Assembly (NCBI GenBank): GCA_903813345.2
Contig: CAIIXF020000007.1
Location: forward strand, 22,867,564-22,931,563
Reading direction: 5' to 3'
DNA from: Owenia fusiformis
Lineage: Eukaryota; Annelida; Polychaeta; Sabellida; Oweniidae
Length of the DNA stretch: 64,000 nt
Part shown: positions 32,239 to 44,222 of the stretch, piece after piece
Layout: each line of letters starts with the position of its first letter
How positions within the stretch are numbered: the stretch's first letter is position 1
Made by a program: the position numbers and the translations under genes
The notes under the pieces: generated by a model
What the model was told of the DNA's origin: nothing
What the model saw: the letters and a program-made list of their open reading frames with translations, nothing else
The model's database searches: none

Positions 32239-32378
32239 TATGTCCAAGAGAAAAGGAGAAAAAGTTTAATGATTACGAAAAATATTGAACCCGATTGCTT
32301 TTTTAATAAGTTTATCAACAAACTGTTGTCTGCATTATTTACTGATCTATTGTATTTACACATGCTCTTTAATTTCAG

Positions 32379-35300
32379 TGATAGTTCTGGGAATGGTGAC
32401 GAAGGGAATGTGAGGAGAATACGTAGTACAGTTCAGGTGAGTGCAATCCAAAGTCAAGTACAGGTAGGCAATGACATTCCAAACATGAACAGATAAAGTC
32501 TGTAAGATTTAAAAAATCTGTAGTCCTGTAGGATATGTAATTATAACGGTATGAAAATATGACGAAAACACTCTTAAATTCGAAATAACGTGAAGAAATA
32601 TTAACGTCCATGGACCTGATTTTTATCAGGAATTATCGATCCGGCTAGTCCTGATTAAGCAGATTTATTTTTCTCCAAGAAATATATAAGTATTTACTTT
32701 TGCTGATGCTGCTTTTCTTGTTATCACTCAGTTATCTTATTAAATGTAATTTTTAAAAGGAACTTCATTAACAATTTGGCCATGAAATATCTATATACTT
32801 TATATATATTTTCAATATTTAAAATGCACTGGCATTTGTCAATGGTTCTCTCAAAGTGGCTATTGAAATGAAATCCTTGTTTAAATGCAATCCTTGTTTA
32901 AATGCTTTATGATATTTTCCAGCATGTCTCCACGAAACATAAGAAAACAAGATCAGCATCGATAGAACCAGAAGATTCAAGACATACTGGTAACAGATCT
33001 GATGATGATTATCACAATAATGAGCACACTCGCAGGGATAGTCATAAAGACAGACACTCTAGCAGAAAACATAAATCAAAGAAAGATAGACAGAGACATG
33101 CCTCGGGTGATGAATCATCTTCTAGCAAACGAAGGGACAGAGATACTGAAAGGGAACGCCAGAAAGATAAAGACAGAAATCGTGATAGAAATGGTGATCG
33201 GAATAAAGAACGGAGAGATAATGACCGGAGAGACAGGCCTCGGTATGCCAGAGAAAATGGTGATGATTATTATGATCGAGACAAGCCAGAACGTAAAGAG
33301 GAAGACTGGCAGTATACTTACAGGGATAGGCGGAGATCTCCAAAGTAAAAGCTTTTATATATTGTGTGACCTGTATAGAAATTATTCATTTTTGGTATGC
33401 ACATATCATTTCTATTCTGTCAAAGTCTTTTTCTCTTTATCCAGCCTATTTTCCAACTGAAAGTAGATTATTTTTGCTTTATTTTGTAAAAATGACTCAT
33501 GTCTGTCATCAAATATGTTTAGCACCTTTTGGATTGAAACCCATGACAATAAAATTTAATGTTTGTATTCTGGAAAGAATGTACATTTGATCTCAGTTAT
33601 TTGTTTAAGAAAGCTCTGATTTGTAAGAATGCCATTGTATATTTTACACATTTCTGATCAAAATGGGTTTAAAAGATTTATTTTTAGTTTGATGAAATGT
33701 GCTATAAATTCTTGGTGTATTATTTTGTAACTTTTATGTAGATGTTGTTAAGCAGTACTGTTTAGCATTTGTAACAAATGGCAGGTGGTGACATTTTGCA
33801 TGTTCATGCCTTGTTTTCCATACAGCAAATGCTATATTAATCTTCATTCTAGGAAAAGATCAGATGCTAAAACCAATGAGGAAGTAGAAGAGGAACCCAA
33901 GCCTAAGAAAGCCAAAGCAGACCCCGATAATTTGCTAACAAGGACTGGTGGCGCATATATTCCTCCTGCAAGACTCAGAGCTATGCAAGCTTCAATCACT
34001 GACAAATCCAGGTTAATATTTGAAGAGTGTATACCTATGCTATGTTTCTATATTTTTATTTATTTAATACGTCAAGACTAATGCAACTGTTGAATATCGA
34101 CCACAGGATTTTTAACAAATTTTGGTGTAGCTGCCATTTGATGAATTTCTTTTGAAAGACCTGAATGAAGGTGTATATGGAAACAGAAGGCTTATGAGAA
34201 AAATATACTCAACAGTTTTGCATCAAATGAACATGATGAATAAGATACAACGTCGTTGGTTCTATTCCAACTGGCATGGACTGCCTTTCCATACCAGCCC
34301 TTAGCACAGGATTTCATCCTGTTTTTTCATTAACTTATATTTAATACAAATAATTATCTTTTTAATTTTTAGTGTTCCGTACCAGCGTATTGCCTGGGAA
34401 GCTCTGAAGAAGAGCATCAATGGTTTAATCAACAAAGTGAACGTATCTAACATAACTTTGATTGTTCGTGAGTTGTTCGGGGAAAATATTGTTCGTGGCC
34501 GTGGTCTACTATCCAGGTCAATGATGCAGGCACAAGCGGTGTCACCAACATTCTCACACGTCTATGCAGCTCTGCTTTGTATCATCAATACAAAGGTATG
34601 TACCTAGATGTTCCATTTGTCTTTTTATTTGTGCAGTTCAGTTGCATTATTATTGAGTATGCTCACAATTTAGGATTTAATATACATGTAAGGTGCTGTG
34701 TTAAATATCAAATTTTTTATTTATCAGTCAACATGATCAATTTCTTTTGTGAAAAAATTATAAAGATATTTTGATCTTGTCCCCAAAATACTAATAGTTC
34801 AGTTTATAGTCTCACTTGTAATGTTCTTGGGAAGAATAAAAATATTCCAAAACAGTAATTATCTAGTTTGAAGAGTGTGTTGTAAAAATCTGCATATGCT
34901 TTCTTTCAGTTTCCTCAAATCGGTGAACTTGTACTGAAGCGACTGATCATTCAGTTCAAACGTGGATTCAGGCGCAATGACAAAGCTGCATGTATCGCCT
35001 CAGTACGTTTTATTGCACACCTGGTCAACCAGCAAGTAGCTCATGAGGTGGTTGCCTTGGAGATCCTTACTTTGTTGTTGGAGAAACCTTCTGATGATTC
35101 AGTGGAAATTGCTGTTGGATTCCTGAAGGAATGTGGCATGAAGCTTACTGAGGTGTCACCCAGAGGCATCCACGGTAAGATTCAAATTTGAAAAGTTTTT
35201 AAGGATTGTGGGGAATGTTGTAGAATCAGGAGGCATTTCACTCTAGTAACTGAATTTTCAATTCTCATGTATAAAAAAGTTTTTAGATTTCAAATATTTT

Positions 35301-38300
35301 TTGTGAAGTATTTGGGGAGTCATGTTCAACATGGGTTTCGTTAGCAGCAGACAGCAGGCGATTTTCACTGGTTGTTTTCACAAGATCGCCTGTTGTTTTT
35401 AGGGATTTTTCAACTTTTCCATGTTGAATTTATGATTTCCATTAATCTTGCCTGTTGTTTTCATTTATTTAGCCTGTTGTGAGGAATTCTATTGAAATCC
35501 CTTTACAGTTAAATAAGGTATTTAAAATGGTGACTGGACACAATTCTGTACAATATGTTGATGTAACACTGTTTTCTATTAAAGATGCAACTGCTGCTAT
35601 ATGTTAGTCTCTCAATTGAAATAACTTGGTTTATAGTTGTCACATAAACTTTACTTTTAGCTATTTTTGAAAGACTACGTAACATCCTCCATGAGAGTCA
35701 GATAGACACACGTGTGCAGTACATGGTTGAAGTGATGTTTGCCGTACGCAAGGATGGCTTCAAAGACCACCAGTCTGTCCTGGAAGGCTTAGACTTGGTG
35801 GATGAAGATGACCAGTTTACTCATCTCATCACAATGGATGATGCTAAAGATGGCGAGGATATATTAAGTGAGTTGAAGGGGATTTGTGGAAATCTTTGAA
35901 TGAACTCAATATATTCCTCTTCAGATATTTTTAAAATAGGTTCACAATTTTAATTTTACTAATTCTGATTCAAAATTGTCCAAATTGGTAAATATGCAAT
36001 TTTGAAATGTTCAATGTGGTGTGCAATCATATTTGCTTCAATCCTCGATGGATCACTTACCCTAGTATCTGCCAGATGTATTGTAAATCAATTTAATTAC
36101 ATTTGTTAAAGTGTTTTAAGTTATATATATATATCACATATCTGGCAACATCCTTTATTCTTGTTTTGCAGATGTCTTCAAGGCTGACCCAGAGTTTGAA
36201 CTTAGTGAAGAGAAGTACAAAGAACTCAAGAAAGGTTTGCATATTATTCATTATGAATACACTCTCATTTTACACAATACACTCTCATTTTGATAGCCCT
36301 TGAGTTAGTAAACGCTTTATATTGTATCATAGATTGTTAAAAAAAAGTTTCATAAAAACCATATACTCTGTTGAATGAATCGAGGTTGAGAGAAATATTT
36401 AATATCTTGTAAAATGTTCTTGAAGCATGATTTTATAATACATATTTAAAGAAACCTAAATCAGCCATGACTGTATATTACAGAGATCTTGGAAGAAGGT
36501 AGTGATGATGACAGTGATGAATCTGGTGACAGTGATGGAGATGATGAATCTGATGAAGAAGAAGATGAAGAAGGTTTGTCTCCTATAAGCATACCATTTT
36601 ATGGTAAAACCTATCAATGTGAACACTGGCCTGACTGGCTAAATAAAGATGGAATGTTTAAAAACTTAATATATATAGTAAGGTGTTCATAGTGTTTCCT
36701 CATTTACTTATAATGATGAAACTTGCTTATCATGAAATAGATTTCAATTTGTACGTTTACTGGGAAATTAATGTATAAATATCACAATGTGTTTGAAAGG
36801 GATGCAACTAATATTTCCCTCTCAGACAAATATATCCTGCTGTTATCTCCCTGGAATCTTACTTAGTGTGGGATAAAAGCATATACGATAACATATATTT
36901 AGCTTTTAAGGAATATTGTAAGCCCACCATGCTTTATTTACTTTGAGATTTACATCTAAAAATGCCATATATCTACTGTATTTCCAATATTCTATAGTTT
37001 CACAACCCAATCTTATGTGTCATTGTGGTTATAGAAGCAGAGAGCCAAAAGATCATTGACATGACTGAAACCAATATGGTTGCCCTGAGGCGTACCATTT
37101 ATCTCACTATACAGTCCAGTCTTGACTTTGAGGAGTGTGCTCACAAGCTGCTGAAGATGCAGTTGAAGCCTGGTCAGGAGGTAAGTTCCTGAAAATTATT
37201 GAACACCCATGGTATATGTGGTTTGGGGGGCATCAGAGGTGTTACACTTTATACGTGACATGATCATTCACTGGGCCACTCACAGAGGGATGTCAGATGT
37301 CACAGAGGGATGTCAGATGTGTTACACTTCATAAGTGACATGATCATTCACTGGGTCACTCACAGATAGATGTCAGATGTGTTAAAAGATTTTCACTCTA
37401 GTGGATTCAAATACACTAATTTCTTTATATTTATCAAAAAGTCTTAGAGGCATGCATGGGACAAAAGCATGTGTGCCCCAAGTGGGAATATGAGCACAAC
37501 ATTCCTTTTAATGATGGAGCGTTTCCTTAGGATTGAATATTGAATTAAAAATTTGTATTGTTTAGAAATGAGCATTCAAAATACTGGAGTTATACCTGGA
37601 ATTACACAAATGATCAGTGCATGCATAGATGTCAGGGCTGGTGGATAAATAATCTACCAATATTTAGCATATGTTTTGGTTTGCTTCTGTTTCTGTATTT
37701 CAATATTCTCTCACCAGGTGGAGCTTTGTAACATGATCCTGGATTGTTGCGCTCAGATGAGGACGTATGAGAAATTCTACGGCCTTCTGGCCCAGGTGAG
37801 TCGTGTGTTCTTTAAGAAAAATTGAACAGTAATTTCAACATGATTTTTATCAAGTTTTTTTTATATTTTGAACTAAACATTCTACTATCTTTGACAAAAA
37901 GATATCTAATCCAGTTTATCCACACAAAATTTTGAAAATATTCTGCATTTCATTGCTTTTGGCAATTGTAATCATTAAAATTCTTATTGGCATACTGTTT
38001 ACTTAAACCTACCTTCGAGTTGGACAACTTTATGCTTCATGACCTATGTGTTACAGGTGCAAACCTATTTGACCAGTTGCAAATATAATTCTGGTTGCTC
38101 AGTATTTTGTCTTCTTCTATGTAATATGTTGTATCAGAAATAAATCATGATCAAAATCCCTAAAAATTGTTAGAATGTTAATCTCAATTATTTCCCAGCA
38201 ACTGCATCATTTTTACATTCTCCTAACCTCCTTTGTATGTAAAGTAATTGCAATTTCTTGGCTGCACTTCAATGTCTTATATTTCAGAGGTTCTGTATGC

Positions 38301-41300
38301 TGGACAAGAAGTATGTGACTCCATTCCAAGTCATCTTCCAAGAGCAATATGATACTATACACCGTTTAGAGACTCAGAAACTGAGGAATGTCGCAAAGTT
38401 CTTTGCGCATTTACTCCACACTGACTCTATATCATGGGCTGTACTTGGGGGACTTAAAATGAACGAGGAGGATACAACTTCATCCAGTAGAATTTTTATT
38501 AAGATTCTCATTCAGGAGCTATCAGAGTACCTGGGTCTACCAAGATTGAATGACAGACTGAAGGACCAGTAAGTTTTCAGCGATCAGTATAATTTTTACT
38601 CTCTTTACTGAGATTGACTTTTAATCTTTAATGTACAGTGAAGCCTGTAAAGTGGAATACCTCTAGAAGAGGAACCCCTCGGTTAGTGGAACGCTTTTCA
38701 TGTCCCAAGACCAACTGACCTAATATTAAATGAACCTAAGTGGAACGCCTCCCACATGAAACACTTCAATAGGTTTTGCTGTAGTTTCAGCTTCGTCTTC
38801 AATCTTTTAATAAGAAAAGTCCTTTGATCTGTCCTTTTCAATCAGAAGCCATAGAATGTCTCGTCCATAAGACAACTTCATTTGATTGGTTACTGTAGCT
38901 GTATTGTTGTCCACCTATTCAAAACTGACATTCATTTTTCAAAATGCTTAAAGTTACTTTATTCAGATCATAGAGATCTAGTATCAGCTTCAACTATTTT
39001 AAATTGAATAATTATTTGCTAAATTAATTTGTTCTCCCCCTTATCTTTAACACAACATACTTACTATCATACTGCATTGTCTCCCATTGTGGTAGCCTAC
39101 AACTGTCCCATTGTGGTAGCCTACAACTGTCCCATTGTGGTAGCCTACAACTGTCCCATTGTGGTAACCTACAACTGTCCCATTGTGGTAGCCTACAACT
39201 GTCCCATTGTGGTAGCCTACAACTGTCCCATTGTGGTAGCCTACAACTGTTCTGACATGTTTTTTTTATATTGGTCCCACATTTGAACTATTCCTTGCCA
39301 TGACAAAACTAAATAAAAAAATATGAAAATCACTAATACTTGGATATATTTTCAAATGCTCAGATTAAGAAAGTCCTAGATTATAAGTTGGGCCTAAAAA
39401 TGATCACAATCTTCATCCATTTATAGGTCTCTGTCCATGTACTTTGAGGGCCTGTTTCCGAGAGATAATCCCAGGAATACTCGATTTGCCATCAACTTCT
39501 TCACCTCAATTGGACTTGGTGGTCTGACGTAAGTAAATTAGCTATTGTGACATATTATTTCTGTACTAAGTCAAGAAAAATCTGGTTATGTATAATATAT
39601 ACAGATGAATATTGAAATGCTTCACCTCTCTAATGACTTTGAAACAAAACTTATGATTGTCAAGTGATGAAATAGCCAATATTTTAAACATTTATTTGCT
39701 TATGAATTTATTTGTTTTATTGCAATTTTATGCCCTTTTGACTACATTTCTGTCAACTATTGGTTTGATACAACATGTTTGGACAAAAGTATTAAGTTTT
39801 GGCATCTTTTGACATGTTCTTTCCCAATTTAAAATAAGTCCTCCCTATTTTGACCTTGTTTCCATTAGATTGTCAGTTTATTTAGAAAAACTACTTGTTT
39901 CTTCTGGATTTTAAAAATCTCGTTTTAATGTATAATATTTAAATTATTAATGAATAAAGTTAAACGCAAAAAATCAAGATTATACAGCCAGTTATGAGTT
40001 AAATGTCCAATTTCCTTAAGCTTTATCGTTAAAACTTATTGACTGATTTTTTCAGAGATGAGTTGAGGGCACACCTTAGGTCTGTACCCAAGGCCCCACC
40101 CCCCACTGCTGAAGAATCTAGCTCAAGCAGTACTTCAAGCAGTTCTGACTCTAGCAGCAGTAGTAGCGATAGCAGTAGCAGTAGTGACAGCGACTCCAGT
40201 TCAGGTGGGTTATAGGCTAGCATACGGTCAGTCCTGGCTGAGGTGGGTTATAGGCTAGCATATGGTCAGTTCTGGTTAAGGTGGGTTATAGGCTAGCATA
40301 TAGTCAGCCCTGGCTGAGGTGGGTTATAGGCTAGCATATGGTCAGTTCTGGTTAAGGTGGGTTATAGGCTAGCATATAGTCAGCCCTGGCTGATGTGGGT
40401 GATAGGCTAGCATATGGTCAGTCCTGACTGAGGTGGGTTAAAGTCTAGTATATGGTCAGTCCCGGCTGAGGTAGTTGCACTTTCATAAAAGTATGAACAC
40501 TTTTAGGGAAATGTCAGTCCTGGCTGATGTGGGTTATAGGCTAGTATATGGGCAGTCCTGACTGAGGTGGGTTATAGGCTAGAGTAGGGTCAGTCCTTGC
40601 TGAAATGGGTTATAGGGTAGCATACGGTCAGTCCTGGCTGAGGTGGGTTATAGGCTAGCATATGGTCAGTCCTGGCTGAGGTGGGTTATAGGCTAGCATA
40701 TGTCAGTCCTGACTGAGGTGGGTTATAGGCTAGAGTAGGGTCAGTCCTGGCTGAGGTAGTTGCACACTTTCATAAAATATAAACACTTTTGGTTAAGAAT
40801 TATAAAATCAAGCACAGTTTAGCACAGTTGAATGTGCATATAAGACTGAATAAAGATGTCGTGTTATGCAATCAATCCATGAAATACAATTTACAAATAT
40901 AAATATCAAACCATTGCCTTAATTTTTATTAAGAAATCTAAAATGTCACTCGACTTTTTTGTGATTATGAGTCAAAGAAAGCATTCTTGAGTTTCAAATT
41001 GACTTCTGTGGTAACTTGAAACCATCTTCTAATTTATTCCACTTACCTTTTATTGTTTCTCCAAATATATTCTTTGAAAATTGGATTTTAAGGGTGTTAA
41101 TCAGGGTAATTCTGTGCCATTTTATCAAAAATCTTGTTGCTATCTAGAAACGAGCAATTGTGATCTTGTTGTTACCAAGGAACGAGCATCTGTGATGTCA
41201 CGTCACACTCATGTTAATTCTGGAATCACATGGCAGCCATTTTGGAAATTTCAAAAAAGTTCCCAATTAAAAAGGCTAAATGCTGTTTACAAATTGGAAA

Positions 41301-42115
41301 CTATGGCAGAATCAACAAAGGGTTTGTGAAATAATTAGGATATGGTTTCAAAATTATGCACATGACAATATATGATTACTAAATGCAGGCAGGGACTTTT
41401 AATTGCCAAAAAGTCGAGTGACATTTTAGATGGAGAAATTCTTAGTAATAACAATCATATAAGAAATCTCAACATGTGAATCTACCTTTAGATCAATTAG
41501 GATCTGTTTTTGCTAGATTCTGCCAGGAATATCTGGAAGATTGAAATGGCCTGATGAGCAAATTAATGTGGTTAAATAACCAAACATAATCATTATCCTG
41601 TTTTTTAGATTGTCTTTTCATGATTATTTTCAGTTAAAGGTCACATATAATACATAACAGAAAATGTGAATATACAACCCCAAAAAAACTAAATGTCTCT
41701 TTATATATTTTTCCATTCTATTTCAGATTCTGATTCGGATGTTGGCAACTTTAAGAGAAAGAAAGGGAGGGCTGTGGGTAAAGATAAACAGAGAGACAGA
41801 AATAGAGAAGACACTAAGAAATCTAAATCATATTCTAGTAGACGAACTAGAGAAAGTGAAAAAGAAAATTTACGTGATCGTAATAGTAAAAGAGATAGAG
41901 ATAGTGAGGAACGCCCTGTTAGAGAAATTAATAGAGAACGTGGTGAAAGACATCGCGAATCTAGAAATAAATATCGCGATTCAAATGACTATGAAGAAGA
42001 CGCTAGACCAGATGTGAGACGTAGTGATAAATCAAGGAGGAGGAAAGATCATGTGGAAGATGATTCAAGACGGGAAAGATCAAGTCACTCTGAACGTAGA
42101 GAGCGGCGGCGCTGA
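32379..42115 (+). CDS. CWC22: CWC22, spliceosome-associated MIF4G/MA3 protein (5' exon missing)
   Basis: CWC22 is an essential nuclear splicing factor that escorts eIF4A3 to the spliceosome for exon junction complex deposition. Exons: 32379-32436, 32923-33344, 33853-34011, 34373-34595, 34910-35174, 35661-35867, 36172-36234, 36484-36573, 37035-37180, 37718-37795, 38288-38568, 39427-39528, 40056-40204 and 41727-42115, all in phase, giving 877 residues. Numbered from the first residue seen: RS/RE/RD-rich N-terminus (20-180); the family motif [19 protein letters not shown]4G (about 216-400, including [16 protein letters not shown]); an acidic stretch (470-496); MA3 (about 505-660); [19 protein letters not shown]; a serine run (about 718-748); an RS/RE tail. 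Sequence follows human CWC22 closely throughout. The first listed exon needs two bases from an upstream exon and has no Met, so the start codon is not found. Confidence 0.95.
37236..37384. repeat. Local duplication in a CWC22 intron
   Basis: A block containing GTGACATGATCATTCACTGG and the short motif AGGGATGTCAGATGT occurs twice in tandem, about 84 bp apart, with a third short piece between. Intronic. Confidence 0.65.
38636..38781. mobile_element. Small MITE, TA-flanked (second copy) in a CWC22 intron
   Basis: Ends CAGTGAAGCCTGTAAAGTGG and the complement of CACTTCAATAGGTTTTGCTG, with TA on both sides (38634-38635, 38782-38783). It is related to 3326-3589 by its ends and by internal AGTGGAACGCCT-like repeats, but is about half as long. 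Confidence 0.7.
39083..39250. repeat. Minisatellite, 24 bp x 7, in a CWC22 intron
   Basis: Seven head-to-tail copies of CCCATTGTGGTAGCCTACAA plus CTGT, with a single A-for-G change in the fourth. The near-perfect array is 168 bp. Because 24 is a multiple of three, one frame stays open and reads an eight-residue repeat (CPIVVAYN), but splice sites place the array in the intron between the 11th and 12th exons found. Confidence 0.92.
40204..40757. repeat. Minisatellite, 38-bp unit, starting at a CWC22 splice donor
   Basis: About thirteen copies of a 38-bp unit (GGTGGGTTATAGGCTAGCAT then ATGGTCAGTCCTGGCTGA), interrupted near 40471-40515 by a piece with AGTTGCACTTTCATAAAA that recurs after the array (about 40758-40795). 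The first unit begins with the last base of the Ser-rich CWC22 exon, so the exon's own donor (G|GTGGGT, 40205) is unit 1. Many later units repeat the same donor-like sequence. Confidence 0.9.
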
Positions 42116-42600
42116 AATTTCAAATTCATCTTATGTAATTAGAACTATAGTCCACATGAATTTTTGATATTTAAATTTTGTCATACAATGCATGCATCAT
42201 CTATAGATAGTGTTGTATACAGCAGATTAAGCTCCAACCTCACAGTGAACTATCAAAATACAGCTAAATATACAGGGTGTCCATGAAGTCTCTACAATTT
42301 CAATACAAAGTCTGTGGTAAGTGTAGGGACTTTAGGAACACCCTGTACTTGTATAGTTTTGAGTATTTTTGTCAGTTGATGATCTCTAGGTATTTACAAT
42401 TTACATTAACAATATCATTAAAAAGCACGTAATTCTTCATTTTGGAAGAAATAGACTATGTCATTATACAAAAATTATGTTCTCAGATATTGGAATTTTG
42501 ATTAGTCTAAACTATACAAAATATTTTGTAAAGTAAATATACAATTATAAATACATGTAAATAAAAGTTTTTTGTAAATGCAAAAAAGGACAGCACTTTT
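42116..42600 (+). other. CWC22 3' UTR with polyadenylation signal
   Basis: Follows the TGA stop at 42113-42115. AATAAA at 42560-42565 is the best polyadenylation signal. A 77-bp MITE lies within it at 42271-42347. Confidence 0.55.
42271..42347. mobile_element. Tiny mariner-type MITE, 77 bp
   Basis: TACAGGGTGTCCATGAAGTC on the left and its imperfect complement ending TTTAGGAACACCCTGTA on the right. TA at both outer ends is compatible with Tc1/mariner targeting. It lies in the CWC22 3' UTR. Confidence 0.75.
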
Positions 42601-42706
42601 GGAGAAGTAATTTGCTTCATAGTTATCTCATTTTTCCTATTGTAAATCCCCATTTAAATTTAAATTAATATGCTGGGGATGTCAAAAATTTGAAGACAAG
42701 AGATAA

Positions 42707-42881
42707 ATGTGTTTGTACAGTTATTTTCAATCAACTCACATCAGAATATTATCCATGAACTGTCATCCAAATTAAATCTTACATTGTCCAAATTCATTAT
42801 AGTATTATCAAAAGATCAATGTGTTTGTACAGTTATTTTCAACCAACTCACATCAGAATATTATCCATGAACTGTCATCCA
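42707..42881. repeat. Two direct repeats of about 63 bp
   Basis: ATGTGTTTGTACAGTTATTT and the following bases to TGAACTGTCATCCA occur at 42707-42769 and 42819-42881, differing by about one base. A more diverged third copy, ATGTGTTTGCCTAGTTATTT, lies near 44349 beyond the foldback element. Confidence 0.8.
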
Positions 42882-43044
42882 TCCAGGAAAATCACTTCTA
42901 GAGATGATAAAAAAATTTTGACTTTGAGACAGGGTAGATGTAAACAACCCACCAATGTTTTCCTGATTTTCTACCCCTTCCATCCCTGTTTTTTAATTTT
43001 TCTTGCATCAATATGTTGCGTTTTGACACACAGTTAATCCCTTA

Positions 43045-43935
43045 AAGTTTAGTTTAGTTTAGTTTTATTGTTATTTACAGTGGTAGGTTCAATACAATGC
43101 AATACAATACAATACAAAAGAAAAGTAATAAAAAGCAACCCAGCCCACTTGGGCTTATCAACCACTAATGTTAAAAATTACAATTAGATTCATAACAAAC
43201 AATTTTAAAAATACTAGCATGAATTTCTTAGACACAAACATGCAGTTTAATTCAATTTACATTATAAATGGCATTTCTTCTTTTAAAATAACAAAGTTTA
43301 ACAAAATGAGCAGCTTGCCTAGGCATTTTTTCAAATAAATACTGAAACTTTTGATCCGTAGTTGATTCTGTTTCTTCAAACATTTGGTGATTTTGTAAAT
43401 ATGTTTTCCTTATTTCCTTATAAAATGTACAATAATATTAAAAATAAAATGTTCCTCATCCTCAATGTTGCCAGATTTACATAAAGTACATTTTCTATTT
43501 TCCAATTTTTCATTTCTAAATCTGCCTGTTTCAATTTCCAGTGGTAAAATTCCCATACGTAATTGTGCAATTAAAGATCGTTCCAACTTAGATAAATTTA
43601 GCAATAAATATGACTCAGTTTTGTATGAGGTTTTGAATTTGACATATGTTCTTAATTTTGGTTTCTTGTGTACTAAATCATTCCAAGTTGTTTCATATGT
43701 AAGCAGTTGTTTCTTTTTGACTTTTTCTATATAACAATACTCTAAATTCTCAAAATTATCTTGACAATCACATCTATTTAAAATTTTTTGGAGCTCTTGA
43801 CTCCATTTACTATTTACAGTTTTATCCCATTTGAATATTTGTTTGGTAATTCTATTATCTGGCATCATTATCATTCTATTAAAGGTTCGAATTAAAAGGA
43901 ATAAATGATTCCTTTTAGATAAAGTGAAAAACAAT
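43045..43935 (-). mobile_element. 5'-truncated non-LTR retrotransposon (LINE) fragment
   Basis: On the minus strand the sequence ends in a short tandem tail, AAACT repeated about four times (43047-43070), with a nearby ATTGT-rich stretch. This replaces a poly(A) tail, as in several LINE clades. The coding part is only the C-terminal end of ORF2. 5' truncation is the usual result of target-primed reverse transcription. Confidence 0.75.
43410..43934 (-). pseudogene. C-terminal fragment of LINE ORF2
   Basis: About 174 residues, no RT core. RSLIAQLRMGILPLEIETGR followed by CTLCKSGNIEDEEHFIF is the cysteine-containing C-terminal motif common after the RT domain of invertebrate LINEs. The frame decays after HFIFN, where the expected cysteine and arginine pattern is lost. 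Clade not determined. Confidence 0.7.
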
Positions 43936-44222
43936 ATTTCTCATGTTATTTTCCCATAGGGAAAATCATTGCTTTCAGCTAAGTTTGGTCACCCATAATG
44001 GGTATCTTTAAAACCCCTGAAGGAATCACTTATTCCTTCAAAGTAGCTAACAATGTGTCAAAACGCAACATATTGATGCAAGAAAAATTAAAAAAGCAGG
44101 GATGGAAGGGGTTGAAAATCAGGAAAACATTTCAGAAAAAACATGTGGGTGGGTTGTTTGCATCTACCCTGTCTCAAAGTCAAAATCAATTTATCATCTC
44201 TAGAAGTGATTTTCCTGGAGGT

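Larger units (their letters stand above)
42885..44222. mobile_element. Foldback element interrupted by a LINE
   Basis: The arm at 42885-43044 (TCACTTCTAGAGATGAT, GACAGGGTAGATG, TTGCATCAATATGTTGCG) returns as its reverse complement at about 44050-44222. The arms are about 160-180 bp. Between them sits roughly 890 bp of LINE sequence, so the original foldback was probably near 450 bp before the LINE landed in or near its centre. Confidence 0.75.

Noticed and set aside
39083-39250. Regular 24-bp repeats considered as a CRISPR array
   Set aside because: The units are contiguous with no unique spacers, and the genome is an animal's.
39029-39286. 85-residue ORF with CPIVVAYN repeats
   Set aside because: Produced by the 24-bp minisatellite. 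Donor and acceptor sites of CWC22 put it in an intron.
43047-43070. TTTAGTTTAGTTTAGTTTAG looked like telomere-type or satellite DNA
   Set aside because: Only about four units, and it sits at the 3' end of a LINE fragment on the minus strand, so it is the element's tail.
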